DNA from: Aneurinibacillus sp. REN35
Lineage (GTDB): Bacteria; Bacillota; Bacilli; Aneurinibacillales; Aneurinibacillaceae
NCBI RefSeq assembly: GCF_041379945.2
Contig: NZ_JBFTXJ020000001.1
Span: 248,001 to 312,000, forward strand
Length of the DNA stretch: 64,000 bases
Direction of reading: 5' to 3'
The position numbers were made by a program, and so were the translations under genes. Position 1 is the first letter of the stretch. Each line of letters starts with the position of its first letter. This document shows, piece after piece, positions 1 to 8,724 of the stretch. Under the pieces are notes generated by a model. That model saw nothing but the letters and a program-made list of their open reading frames with translations, was not told where the DNA came from and made no database searches.

Positions 1-860
1 TGTTTGTTCAATCCATCATTGATGGATTGTTAATGGGCGGAATCTACGGACTGATCGGTATCGGTCTTACCTTAATCTTTGGTGTAATGAAGATTATCAA
101 TTTTGCCCAAGGCGCATTCTTAATGCTTGGAATGTATGTATCATACTGGTGTTTTGCTCTATTGGGATTAAATCCCTACCTTTCTCTGCCTCTGAGTGCA
201 CTGACGCTGTTCCTGCTCGGGATGGCGGTGCAGCGCGGTGTAATGGAGAAAGCGATGGACGCGCCGGAACACAATCAATTGCTTATCACATTCGGTTTGA
301 TGTTGGTCATTGAGAATGTGGCAATGGTCGCATTCAGTCCGGATTTTCGCAGCGTAAAGGTTCCATGGCTGGAAAGTTCGCTGATGTTAGGCGATATTAT
401 CATCAATAAGCCGCGTCTGATTGCTTTTGCCTTTACGATTGCACTCACGGTTTGTCTGTATTGGTTCTTACACAAGACATATTTCGGCAAGGCTATTCGT
501 GCATCCGCAATTAGCAAGCACGGAGCATCACTTGTCGGTATTAAAGTGAAAACGGTTAACTATGTCACCTTTGGTCTTGGTGCCGCACTGGCAGCAATAG
601 CGGGATCGCTGATTACACCATTCTTCTATACAAGTCCGCATGCGGGCAGTGTGTTTGTCCTCAAAGCATTTGTTGTAGTTGTGCTCGGAGGATTGGGTAA
701 CTTCGGTGGTGCGCTGGCAGCCGGATTGATTATTGGAGTGGCCGAAGCGCTTGGAGGCGTACTGTTCACAGGGGATTGGAAGGAACTTGTGGCGTATGTG
801 CTCTTTATCTTTATTCTTCTGTTCCGTCCGACAGGCTTATTTGGAGGTGCTGCACGATGA
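1..860 (+). CDS. livH: Branched-chain amino acid-type ABC transporter permease LivH (first base of start codon missing)
   Basis: This is an inner-membrane permease of the LivH family, which pairs with LivM to form the channel of a high-affinity ABC importer. The frame is open from the window edge. Bases 1-2 (TG) are probably the end of the start codon, followed by FVQSIIDGLLMGGIYG, the usual LivH opening, so nearly the whole gene is present. Hydrophobic helices fill the protein, and the family features GVMKIINFAQGAF near the N-terminus and VVLGGLGNFGGALAAG near the C-terminus are visible. It overlaps livM by 4 bases (ATGA). The periplasmic-type binding protein (LivK) expected for the system is not in the window and probably lies upstream. 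Given the downstream genes, the substrate may be a carboxylic acid rather than an amino acid; this is inference. Confidence 0.93.
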   Translation, partial: FVQSIIDGLLMGGIYGLIGIGLTLIFGVMKIINFAQGAFLMLGMYVSYWCFALLGLNPYLSLPLSALTLFLLGMAVQRGVMEKAMDAPEHNQLLITFGLMLVIENVAMVAFSPDFRSVKVPWLESSLMLGDIIINKPRLIAFAFTIALTVCLYWFLHKTYFGKAIRASAISKHGASLVGIKVKTVNYVTFGLGAALAAIAGSLITPFFYTSPHAGSVFVLKAFVVVVLGGLGNFGGALAAGLIIGVAEALGGVLFTGDWKELVAYVLFIFILLFRPTGLFGGAAR

Positions 861-1858
861 AATACAAAGGGCTTCTTGGGTCGCTTGCTCTGCTTGTTAT
901 CATGGCGCTTGTTCCGCTCTTCGTATCCGATGACTCGCTGCATGTACTCATTCTCATTCTGTTTTTTGCCTTTTTAAGCCAGGCGTGGAACATTATGAGC
1001 GGATACTCCGGGCAGTTCTCTTTTGGACATGCTGCTTTCTTCGGCACAGGTGCTTACATGTCGACGATGCTATTTGTAAAATATCAGGTCACACCCTGGG
1101 TCGGCTTGTTTATCGGCGCCGCAGTGGCCATGCTGATCGGCTTGTTCATCGGATTTCTATCGTTTCGCTACAAGCTAAAGGGAGCCTATTTTGCGCTTGC
1201 TACGCTGGCATTCGCAGAGATTCTGCGTATTGTAGTGCAGAATACGGAGCTGTTAAACAAGACAATGGGCTTTCTTATCCCGTTAAATATGGAACCAAAA
1301 TGGTTTCAGTTCGAGTATCGCTTTGGTTACTACTATATCGCCTTGCTCATGGTTGCATTGATTACGATGCTTGTATATATGATTAGCCGCTCGCGTCTGG
1401 GATATAGCCTGATCGCCATTAGGGAAAACGAAGACGCCGCTCAATCGCTTGGCGTGAATACGTACCGCAACAAAATGATTGCTGTAGCGATCAGCTCGGC
1501 GCTTACGGCGGTCGGAGGTACTTTTTATGCACAGTACATTATGTTTATCGAGCCGCCGATGGTATTTTCTTCTGATATGTCCGTCAGCATTCTCCTCCCG
1601 GCGATTATTGGCGGGGTAGGAACCGTATTCGGTCCGATTGTCGGTGCATTCCTGATCATTCCACTGGGCGAGCTTACGACGATGTATTTAGGAAACTTTG
1701 CTGGGGCGAATCTTATCGCATACGGAATTATTATGCTACTGATTATCCTGTATCTACCGGAAGGGCTGGTCGGCTGGTATCAGAACCGGAGAAATAAGAA
1801 GCGGCAGGCGCTTAAGCAGGAGCCTTCGCAAAAGCCTGGTGTGAAAAACATCGCCTAG
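857..1858 (+). CDS. livM: Branched-chain amino acid-type ABC transporter permease LivM
   Basis: This is the second permease of the Liv-type importer, about 333 residues with some ten hydrophobic segments. The start at 857 is preceded by GGAGGT and overlaps the livH stop, so the two subunits are translationally coupled. Longer in-frame starts upstream lie inside livH and are unlikely. LivM hallmarks are WNIMSGYSGQFSFGHAAFFGTGAY, written here in parts as WNIMSGYSGQ and FGHAAFFGTGAY, RYKLKGAYFALATLAF, and the C-terminal AIIGGVGTVFGPIVGAF, the EAA-like loop that docks on the ATPases. The C-terminus ends in a basic tail. It works with livH, livG and livF. Confidence 0.94.
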   Translation: MKYKGLLGSLALLVIMALVPLFVSDDSLHVLILILFFAFLSQAWNIMSGYSGQFSFGHAAFFGTGAYMSTMLFVKYQVTPWVGLFIGAAVAMLIGLFIGFLSFRYKLKGAYFALATLAFAEILRIVVQNTELLNKTMGFLIPLNMEPKWFQFEYRFGYYYIALLMVALITMLVYMISRSRLGYSLIAIRENEDAAQSLGVNTYRNKMIAVAISSALTAVGGTFYAQYIMFIEPPMVFSSDMSVSILLPAIIGGVGTVFGPIVGAFLIIPLGELTTMYLGNFAGANLIAYGIIMLLIILYLPEGLVGWYQNRRNKKRQALKQEPSQKPGVKNIA

Positions 1859-1892
1859 CCGACTGGGCGGCAGATGAGAGGGGGAACTATAG

Positions 1893-2609
1893 ATGAGCTT
1901 ACTTCAGGTAAAAAATGTAACAAAACGTTTTAAAGGGCTTGTGGCGGTCTCAAATGTAAGTCTGACATTGGAGCGTGGAGAGATTCTTGGACTGATCGGA
2001 CCGAACGGAGCCGGTAAGACTACGCTGTTCAGCTCCATCTGCGGCTATCATGTGCCGGAAGAAGGCGAAGTATGGCTGAACGGAAAGGAAATCAGGGGCA
2101 AGAAACCGGAGTTCATCTGCAAAGAAGGAGTGGCTCGTACCTTCCAAATCGTACAGCCATTCGGAAACCTTACTTTGCTAGAGAATACGATGGTTGGCGC
2201 ATTTAACCGGGTACGCAAGCGTGAGGAAGCTCAGGCGCTTGCACTCGAGAAGCTGGCCTTTGTCGGATTGGAGAAGAAAAAGGACATCCGGATGAAAGAC
2301 TTGACGTTTGTTGAACAGAAAAAAGTAGAGATGGCGCGTGCGCTGGCATCCCAGCCTGCCCTGCTCTTTTTAGATGAAGTGATGTCTGGATTAAACCCGA
2401 CAGAAGTGGAAGAGGTAATCGGATTGATCCGTAAAATCCGAGATGGCGGCACGTCCATTTTCTTTATCGAACATTTGATGGCGGCGGTAATGGCGCTGTC
2501 CGATCGTGTCCTCGTCATGCATCATGGTGAGAAGATTGCCGAAGGAAAGCCGGAGGAAGTCACCAAGGATGCCTTTGTTATCGAAGCTTACCTAGGAGGG
2601 GCGCTATGA
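1893..2609 (+). CDS. livG: Liv-type ABC transporter ATP-binding protein LivG
   Basis: This cytoplasmic ATPase of the importer has 238 residues, a little shorter than typical LivG (about 255). Walker A is GPNGAGKTT at residues 36-44 and Walker B is ALLFLDEV. The ABC signature is degenerate, LTFVEQKKVEMARAL in place of an LSGGQ-type motif, and Walker B ends in V where most family members have P. Both variants occur in a subgroup of LivG paralogues, so I read it as functional. GAGGGGG upstream of 1893 serves as ribosome binding site. It overlaps livF by 4 bases. Confidence 0.93.
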   Translation: MSLLQVKNVTKRFKGLVAVSNVSLTLERGEILGLIGPNGAGKTTLFSSICGYHVPEEGEVWLNGKEIRGKKPEFICKEGVARTFQIVQPFGNLTLLENTMVGAFNRVRKREEAQALALEKLAFVGLEKKKDIRMKDLTFVEQKKVEMARALASQPALLFLDEVMSGLNPTEVEEVIGLIRKIRDGGTSIFFIEHLMAAVMALSDRVLVMHHGEKIAEGKPEEVTKDAFVIEAYLGGAL

Positions 2610-3313
2610 TGCTTGAAGTATCGAATGTTCAGGCCGGATACGGAAATCTACAAGTACTGCGCGGCATTGACTTTCATGTGCAAAAAGGAGAACTGGTCTC
2701 GGTTCTTGGCACGAATGGCGCAGGTAAGACGACTTTATTGCAAGCGATCTCCGGTCTTCACCAGCTCTCAGGCGGTACCATTACTTTTGAAGGGGAGCGG
2801 ATTGACCACCTGCAGCCGCATCAGATTGTAGAGCGTGGTCTGATCCAGGTACCGGAAGGACGCAAACTTTTTACGGAGATGAATGTCTTAGAGAACCTGG
2901 AGTTGGGTGCTTTCACGAAGGAAGCGCGCAAAAAGTTCCAAGAAAATCTCGAATGGGTATATGAGTTGTTTCCGATTTTACTGGAGCGAAAAGGGCAACT
3001 TGTCGGCAGCATGAGCGGCGGACAGCAACAGATGGTTGCTATTGCCCGTGGACTGATGTCATGCCCTAAGCTATTGATTCTTGATGAGCCATCCATTGGG
3101 CTGTCTCCTCTACTGACAAAACAAGTGTTTGAAATTATTAAGAAGATCAAGGATCATGACGTAACCGTGCTGCTGGTAGAACAGAACGCATATGCCGCTA
3201 TGGAATTATCTGATCGCGGCTATGTCATTGAAAATGGAAGAATCGTTATGAGCGGGGCGGCGGATGAGCTGTTAAATAACGATGAACTGAAGGCGGCTTA
3301 TCTCGGCATGTAG
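2606..3313 (+). CDS. livF: Liv-type ABC transporter ATP-binding protein LivF
   Basis: This is the second ATPase of the importer, 235 residues. Walker A is GTNGAGKTT (residues 35-43), the signature MSGGQQQM is canonical, and Walker B is LLILDEPSIGL. Unlike LivG it carries textbook motifs. The start ATGATG at 2606 overlaps the livG stop and follows AGGAGGGG; the second ATG (2609) is equally possible. The IclR regulator gene begins 16 bases after its stop, which points to one transcript for transporter and regulator. Confidence 0.94.
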   Translation: MMLEVSNVQAGYGNLQVLRGIDFHVQKGELVSVLGTNGAGKTTLLQAISGLHQLSGGTITFEGERIDHLQPHQIVERGLIQVPEGRKLFTEMNVLENLELGAFTKEARKKFQENLEWVYELFPILLERKGQLVGSMSGGQQQMVAIARGLMSCPKLLILDEPSIGLSPLLTKQVFEIIKKIKDHDVTVLLVEQNAYAAMELSDRGYVIENGRIVMSGAADELLNNDELKAAYLGM

Positions 3314-3329
3314 CAGGAGGAGAGAGACG

Positions 3330-4124
3330 ATGGGAGAGTCCGTAAAATCGTTAGAGAAGACACTGGATATTCTGGAGAGTTTTTCGCTAGATGAGCCGGT
3401 ACTGACACTAACATCTATTCAGAGGAAGACAGGGCTGCCAAAGAGTACGGTGTTTCGACTTTTGCACACGCTTGAGAAGCGGAAGTATATACAGCAAAAT
3501 GACACAACACAAAAGTATGAGCTGGGATTTAAATTTTTCACCTTGGGCAGTATTGTCCAAAATGCTTTTAATCTGCGTGAGATCGCTCTTTCTGTTATGC
3601 GCGAGCTAATGGAGAAGACCGATGAGACGATTGAGCTCAATATTCTTGAGGGAGGCCAGCGCGTGTGCATCGAGAAGGTCGATAGTCCACACACCGTCCG
3701 TAACTTTGTGCGGATCGGAGAGCAGCATGAGATTCATCAAGGCGCCTCTGGAAAGGTATTGTTTGCCCATGTATCTGAAGCAGAGCGTATTCGCCTCCTT
3801 GATCGTCTTCCCCTTGTCGGTGACGCTAAAGCAAAACTAGCGGAAGAATTGATGCGGATTAAGAAAGAGGGCGTCTGCGTAACACGTGAGGAGCGGATGA
3901 AAGGAAGCTTTGCGATTGCGGCGCCGATTTTTGACTATACCGGAGCTGCAATAGCAGGCTTAACACTGGCAGGGCCAATACAGCGTCTGACAGAAAACAA
4001 CAGCGGACCGATGATTGCTGAGACGATACATGCGGCACGTCTTATATCTGAGAGAATGGGATATTATCGTGTTCCGCTTACCGTCGGAGCTGCTGCTATA
4101 TCCGGGGAAGGAGGCGCTAGATGA
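3330..4124 (+). CDS. IclR family transcriptional regulator
   Basis: This DNA-binding regulator of 264 residues has an N-terminal winged helix-turn-helix (residues about 5-70, with SVKSLEKTLDILESF and TGLPKSTVFRLLHTLEKR) and a C-terminal IclR effector-binding domain (about 75-250). The latter contains the typical GASGKVLFAH and VTREERMKGSFAIAAPIFD. The effector domain usually binds a small carboxylate made or consumed by the pathway. It sits between the transporter and catabolic genes and overlaps the next gene by 4 bases, so it probably controls this block and itself. A 14-bp palindrome at 6856-6869 is a candidate binding site. Ribosome binding site AGGAGGAG precedes the start. Confidence 0.92.
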   Translation: MGESVKSLEKTLDILESFSLDEPVLTLTSIQRKTGLPKSTVFRLLHTLEKRKYIQQNDTTQKYELGFKFFTLGSIVQNAFNLREIALSVMRELMEKTDETIELNILEGGQRVCIEKVDSPHTVRNFVRIGEQHEIHQGASGKVLFAHVSEAERIRLLDRLPLVGDAKAKLAEELMRIKKEGVCVTREERMKGSFAIAAPIFDYTGAAIAGLTLAGPIQRLTENNSGPMIAETIHAARLISERMGYYRVPLTVGAAAISGEGGAR

Positions 4125-5473
4125 ATGCATATCAAACTGCTGGCGCATTCCTATCCGACTTTTCTTATGATCATCTCTCAAACGAAGCCAGGCAGGCGGT
4201 AAAACGGATTGTACTGGATTCGTTCGGCTGCATGGTGGCAGGAAGTCAGCTTCTGCAAGGTGCCGATGTCCTGGATGCACAGGATGGGATATATACGGTC
4301 GCAGGAATTGGCAGAAGCAGTCAGCGGGACATGGCTGTGGCACTGAATGGCAGTACAATGGTAGCAACAGAGATGGATGAAGGGCATGCAGCGGCAAAAG
4401 GACATCCTGCAGCCCACTTCTTTCCCGCTCTGCTGGCTGAAGCGGAAGAAAAAAAGTGTGATGGCAGGACGTTTATGACTGCTTTTGCCGCTTCTTATGA
4501 AATCACAGCTCGATTTGGCAGCGCTGTTACACTGCATCCGACGGTACACCCTCATGGCAATTGGGGGACAATCGGTAGTGCGGCGGCCGTAGCCAAATTA
4601 AATGATTTAGGTGTAGAGAAGCTGACACAGGCGCTGCTGCTTGGCGCATCCATGCCGCTTGGTTCTGCATGGACCTCCGCCTTTCTCGGGGCGACGGTAC
4701 GCAATGGATATATCGGTGCAAGCAATGTCATCGGCGCGCTGGCCGCCCGTATGGCACAAGCAGGAATGGAGAGCCATCCTGCTGTAGTCGCTTCCTTGTA
4801 TGAAACCATGCTCGGCTCTGCATTGGATATCAAGCGTCTGGGCAGCGAGTATGGCAACCGTCTTCTTTTGGAACATAATTATATGAAACTATATGCCTGC
4901 TGCCGCTTCGTTCATGGCGCAATTGATTGTATGCTTACAATCCAGAAGCGCTTTGAGAATGCTGCTGGTCGTCCGCTGCAGCCAGAAGATGTCATGCAGA
5001 TTCAAGTGGAAACATATAAGTCAGCGTCCGCGCTCCGTGATTTGCGTCCGCCAAATGGGCTAGCAGCGAAGTTTTCGATTCCATTTTCACTTGCCATTCT
5101 GCTTGGTCTGGGCGGAGTAGAGCAAGAGCAATTTCGTGATGAAAATATGCAGGATGCGAGACTTCAGGCATTAGCCGATCGGGTATCCGTAACGGAAGCA
5201 GAAGAGCTTACCCGCTTGCTGCCGGATATTCGTGCCACTCGCATCATGCTTACGACGATAGATGGAGAGCGATGGAGTGAAGAAGTACACATCGTTACAG
5301 GTGACCCGGGTAGACCATTGACAGATCAGCAGCTGATAGCGAAGTTTCTCGCGCTTACCTCTCCTGTGCTGGGAGATGTGAGAGCAAAGGAAATCGTGCG
5401 TCGTGTCCAGGGACTAGAAGAGATAAAGAGTATGAGGGAGATTACAACGCTTTTGCTCCCTACTTCCGTATAA
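4121..5473 (+). CDS. MmgE/PrpD family protein, first of a tandem pair
   Basis: A 450-residue member of the MmgE/PrpD family. The family includes 2-methylcitrate dehydratase, cis-aconitate decarboxylase and iminodisuccinate epimerase, and acts on tricarboxylic or dicarboxylic acids without a metal cluster. The family block VATEMDEG...KGHPAAH...P is near residues 80-105 and ARFGSAVTLHPTVHPHGNWG near 130-150; these carry conserved His and Asp residues of the active site. GGAAGGAGG precedes the start. It is followed 18 bases later by a diverged paralogue. With an aconitase-like hydratase and a lyase downstream, a dehydratase or isomerase role on a substituted citrate or malate is likely. The exact reaction cannot be told from sequence. 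Confidence 0.9.
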   Translation: MNAYQTAGAFLSDFSYDHLSNEARQAVKRIVLDSFGCMVAGSQLLQGADVLDAQDGIYTVAGIGRSSQRDMAVALNGSTMVATEMDEGHAAAKGHPAAHFFPALLAEAEEKKCDGRTFMTAFAASYEITARFGSAVTLHPTVHPHGNWGTIGSAAAVAKLNDLGVEKLTQALLLGASMPLGSAWTSAFLGATVRNGYIGASNVIGALAARMAQAGMESHPAVVASLYETMLGSALDIKRLGSEYGNRLLLEHNYMKLYACCRFVHGAIDCMLTIQKRFENAAGRPLQPEDVMQIQVETYKSASALRDLRPPNGLAAKFSIPFSLAILLGLGGVEQEQFRDENMQDARLQALADRVSVTEAEELTRLLPDIRATRIMLTTIDGERWSEEVHIVTGDPGRPLTDQQLIAKFLALTSPVLGDVRAKEIVRRVQGLEEIKSMREITTLLLPTSV

Positions 5474-5491
5474 AGAATGGAGAGATAGAAG

Positions 5492-6832
5492 ATGGAAGTG
5501 TTAGGCGCATTTGTAAATCAGGCCCGATGGGAAGATATAGAGCCATCCGCTGTACGTGCAGCAAAATATACACTGCTGGATTCATTAGCGGCCCAGTTGT
5601 TTGGCAACCGAGAGGAGGAGGTGCAGCGTCTTGCGCAGATGGCATCAAGTATCTCGCCAGGGGTATACCGTATTCTTGGTACCGAATGGACGGCCGGGTT
5701 ATACGAGGCTGCATTTATAAACGGCTGCGGTTCGGTAGCAACGGAGATGGATGAGGGCAACCAATGGAGCAAAGGACACCCTGCTGCTCATGTCATTCCG
5801 ACGCTGTTGACATATGCACAGAGCATGGATGCCTGCACAGGACAGCATTTTCTCCTCTCTTTAATTACCGGATATGAAGCGTGTTCGCGTTTTGGTCGGG
5901 CGGTAACGCTTCACCCCGACGCGCATGCCCATGGGACATGGGGAGTGATGGGAGCCGCCTCTGCCATTCTGCTTTTAGCCGGGGCAGAAGAAGAGGAATG
6001 GGTGGAAGGTGTGAAGCTGAGCGCATCGTTTGCCATGCCAACAATGTGGAACGCAGCGCTTGAGGGGGCTTTAATCCGCAATGTATATGCCGGTCAGGCC
6101 AGTGAATCCGGCATCCGCAGCCTGCAGCTTGTGCGCAGCGGATACCTGGCGCCAACGCAATCACTAGACTACATCTTCGGGTCTGTGCTCGGCAGTGCGT
6201 TTGATCGAGAAGCCATGCTTGCTGGTATGGGAGAGGGTTGGGAGATTGAACGTAATTATTTCAAACCGTATGCATTTTGCCGGTATGCCCATGCACCGCT
6301 CGATGCTTTTGCTTCTCTTTTAGCAGAGCATTCCCTTAACCAAGAGGAAATTGAACAGGTAGAGGTACGCACCTACAGCCGTGCAGCCACCCTTTCTAAT
6401 CAAGCTCCGCATAATGTGTTGGCGGCGAAGTTCTCCATTCCGTACGCGCTAGCTGTACGATTATGGTCCGGCATAGCCGATCATACGGTATTTGCGGACC
6501 GATGGCTTGGGAATGAGGAAGTCCGAGCGTTTGCTAGAAAAGTAACGGTGCGAAATGATAGTGAACTAGAAAAGGAATATCCTTCCATTATGCCAGCCGT
6601 TGTGACGATAACCTGTACAGATGGCCGGGTATATGAAGCGCGCTGTGACATTGCAGAAGGCGGACCGGGCAAAGCGTTCACTCCAGAAGCACTCATTGCG
6701 AAGTTTCGCGCGTTGACAGCAGGCATTCTATCACCTGCTAGACAAGATGAGCTTATCGCATTCGTTGAGAATATGGAACAGGAAGTAGACATCACCCCAT
6801 TATTTGCTTTGTGTGTACCAGATGCCTTATAG
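5492..6832 (+). CDS. MmgE/PrpD family protein, second of a tandem pair
   Basis: A 446-residue paralogue of the preceding gene. It keeps the same blocks: VATEMDEGNQWSKGHPAAH, CSRFGRAVTLHPDAHAHGTWG, a RNVYAG segment and, near the C-terminus, ALIAKFRALTAGIL, matching LIAKFLALTSPVL in the first copy. Outside these blocks the two have diverged strongly. They are therefore an old duplication that may form a heteromer or catalyse successive steps. A weak AGAGA serves as ribosome binding site. About 80 bases follow before the next gene, including a palindrome at 6856-6869, so a secondary promoter may lie there. Confidence 0.9.
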   Translation: MEVLGAFVNQARWEDIEPSAVRAAKYTLLDSLAAQLFGNREEEVQRLAQMASSISPGVYRILGTEWTAGLYEAAFINGCGSVATEMDEGNQWSKGHPAAHVIPTLLTYAQSMDACTGQHFLLSLITGYEACSRFGRAVTLHPDAHAHGTWGVMGAASAILLLAGAEEEEWVEGVKLSASFAMPTMWNAALEGALIRNVYAGQASESGIRSLQLVRSGYLAPTQSLDYIFGSVLGSAFDREAMLAGMGEGWEIERNYFKPYAFCRYAHAPLDAFASLLAEHSLNQEEIEQVEVRTYSRAATLSNQAPHNVLAAKFSIPYALAVRLWSGIADHTVFADRWLGNEEVRAFARKVTVRNDSELEKEYPSIMPAVVTITCTDGRVYEARCDIAEGGPGKAFTPEALIAKFRALTAGILSPARQDELIAFVENMEQEVDITPLFALCVPDAL

Positions 6833-6855
6833 GTATAAATTTTTTGTTTGATTTT

Positions 6856-6869
6856 CGGAACTAGTTCCG
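6856..6869. promoter_or_regulatory. Perfect 14-bp palindrome, candidate IclR operator
   Basis: CGGAACTAGTTCCG is a perfect inverted repeat in the only sizeable gap (82 bases) of the catabolic block. Its GGAAC...GTTCC form is like sites bound by IclR family proteins. It overlaps a weak promoter-like pair, TTGATT (6848-6853) and TATCGT (6870-6875) spaced by 16 bases, so a bound protein would block it. Binding by the regulator encoded at 3330-4124 is inference. Confidence 0.5.
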
Positions 6870-6914
6870 TATCGTGAAACTTACAATCGTCAGATCAACA
6901 GGAGGAATGGTAGG

Positions 6915-8219
6915 ATGGGAAAGACATTGGTACAGAAAGTCATCGAACGTGCAAGCGGTACACCTGATGTCCGTCCGAACCAAATCGTAAATGTCAACAT
7001 TGATTTGGCCATGATGCATGACTCGGGCGGTCCACGCCGTATCCATAAAAACTTAGCGCGGCTTGGACGGAAGGTATGGAATCCAGACCACGTTGTCGTC
7101 ATTGGGGATCACTTCGTGCCGGCGAGCGGACCGGCGGAGGCCGAGATCTTAAAGCTAACGCGGGAATGGGTAAAGGAGCAAGGGATTTCACGTTACCATG
7201 AAGGAGAAGGGATCTGTCATATCGTACCTGTGGAGAGAGGATATATTAAGCCGGGGATGATGTATGTCGGGGGGGACTCCCATTCGACTACAGCCGGGGC
7301 TGTAGGGGCCTTTGCGATTGCCTTGGGATCTACTGACATGCTCGGTGTAATGGCTACGGGACAGACATGGATTAAGGTGCCGGAGACAATTCTGATTGAA
7401 TGGGCAGGGCAGCTTGCTCCGTATACGATGGCCAAAGACATGATGCTTGCAGCCATTGGACGTCTCGGCGGAGACGGAGCCACGTATCGAGCGGTGGAGT
7501 ATGCAGGTGAGGCGGTAGATGCACTGAACATGGATGAGCGGCTTGTTCTATCCAACATGGCTATCGAGCTTGGTGCAAAGGCGGGCGTGATTGCACCGAA
7601 TGATATTGTATTTGATTATCTGGATGAACGTCATGTAACAGGGTATGAACCCGTATACTCGGATGAGGATGCTGCATATATGGAACATCACACATTTGAT
7701 GCTAGCGCCCTTGAGCCATTGGTAGCGCGTCCGCATGCACCGGAGAATGTAAGCTTGGCGCGAGAGATCGAGGCAGAGAGGCTGCCCATTAACCAGGCGT
7801 ATATCGGGGCGTGTACGGGAGCGAAGTATACAGATTTGAAAGCGGCAGCCGATGTGCTGAAGGGACAACGCGTGGCACCGAATGTACGGCTTATGGTAGC
7901 TCCATCATCCACACGTGTAATGGAACGAGCTATGCAGGATGGTATCTTGGCAACACTGCTGGCGGCAGGCGCTACTCTGCTTCCATCTGCTTGCGGTGCT
8001 TGTGCAGGGCTTGGATTGGGCGTGTTAGCATCGAAGGAGCGGTGCATCTCGACAACAAATCGGAATTTCCAGGGGCGCATGGGCGCAAGGGATGCGGAAG
8101 TATTTCTTGCTTCACCATATACGGTCGCAGCTTCCGCAGTGACCGGATACATCAGTGATCCGCGTACAGTTCTCGACCGGATTCGCATGCAGAAAGGGGA
8201 GAGTGTCCATGAAGGTTAG
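6915..8219 (+). CDS. Aconitase/LeuC-like hydro-lyase, large (Fe-S) subunit
   Basis: A 434-residue protein of the 3-isopropylmalate dehydratase large-subunit family (aconitase superfamily), which adds or removes water across a double bond of a hydroxy-acid using a 4Fe-4S cluster. Cluster ligands are expected at Cys of IGACTGAKYTDL and the two Cys of SACGACAG; TNRNFQGRMG and GGDSHSTTAGAVGAFA are family motifs. It opens with TLVQKVIERASG, typical of the LeuC / homoaconitase / 2,3-dimethylmalate dehydratase group. The next gene encodes the small subunit with an 11-base overlap. No leuA or leuB is near, so leucine synthesis is unlikely. Context favours a catabolic substrate such as 2,3-dimethylmalate or a methylisocitrate analogue. 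AGGAGGAATGG precedes the start. Confidence 0.9.
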   Translation: MGKTLVQKVIERASGTPDVRPNQIVNVNIDLAMMHDSGGPRRIHKNLARLGRKVWNPDHVVVIGDHFVPASGPAEAEILKLTREWVKEQGISRYHEGEGICHIVPVERGYIKPGMMYVGGDSHSTTAGAVGAFAIALGSTDMLGVMATGQTWIKVPETILIEWAGQLAPYTMAKDMMLAAIGRLGGDGATYRAVEYAGEAVDALNMDERLVLSNMAIELGAKAGVIAPNDIVFDYLDERHVTGYEPVYSDEDAAYMEHHTFDASALEPLVARPHAPENVSLAREIEAERLPINQAYIGACTGAKYTDLKAAADVLKGQRVAPNVRLMVAPSSTRVMERAMQDGILATLLAAGATLLPSACGACAGLGLGVLASKERCISTTNRNFQGRMGARDAEVFLASPYTVAASAVTGYISDPRTVLDRIRMQKGESVHEG

Positions 8220-8712
8220 GGGGCGCGTATGGATATTTGGCGATGATATTAATACGGATGTTATCGCGCCGGGCCAGTATTTAAAGCTAACGAGCCAGGA
8301 GTTGGCGGCCCATGTAATGGAAGGGATCGATCCGTCATTTGCTTCCAAGGTTCAGCCAGGTGATATTATCATCGCTGGCAAGAACTTTGGCTGCGGCTCC
8401 AGCAGGGAATCAGCACCGGACGCACTCAAGCATGCGGGTATAGGTGCAATTGTCTGCAAGTTTTCCGCTCGTATTTTCTACCGCAATGCAATCAATCTCG
8501 GTCTTCCGGTATTGGAGTACGATGGTGAATTCCCTGTCGAAGAAGGCGACATGGTAGAGATTGAACTTGAAAGCGGTACGGTAACGAATGAGACACAGGG
8601 AGTTACTGTACAGGCTGAAGCATTTCCGGAGCATATTATTACGATTCTGCAAAAAGGCGGCCTCGTGCCGTATCTTGAAGATACATTCCGCAATCAATCT
8701 ACAAATAGGTAA
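8209..8712 (+). CDS. Aconitase/LeuD-like hydro-lyase, small subunit
   Basis: A 167-residue swivel-domain subunit that pairs with the preceding large subunit. The family signature GKNFGCGSSRESAPDALK is present near residues 62-79, and the N-terminus VWIFGDDINTDVIAPGQYL is the usual start of this class. I take ATG 8209 as the start: it follows GGGGAGAG, lies inside the end of the large-subunit gene and gives the normal length. An in-frame start at 8155 would add 18 atypical residues. RESAP in place of REHAP is seen in the dimethylmalate/homoaconitate-type subgroup as well as others, so it does not settle the substrate. Confidence 0.9.
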   Translation: MKVRGRVWIFGDDINTDVIAPGQYLKLTSQELAAHVMEGIDPSFASKVQPGDIIIAGKNFGCGSSRESAPDALKHAGIGAIVCKFSARIFYRNAINLGLPVLEYDGEFPVEEGDMVEIELESGTVTNETQGVTVQAEAFPEHIITILQKGGLVPYLEDTFRNQSTNR

Positions 8713-8724
8713 GGAGAGAGCAGC

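Noticed and set aside
1893-2609. LivG as an inactive ATPase because it lacks LSGGQ
   Set aside because: Walker A is intact and LDEVM-type Walker B with a degenerate signature is a known LivG subgroup pattern, so loss of function is not supported.
6915-8712. Calling the hydratase subunits LeuC/LeuD of leucine synthesis
   Set aside because: No leuA or leuB nearby, and the operon partners (PrpD pair, ICL-type lyase, importer) point to catabolism.
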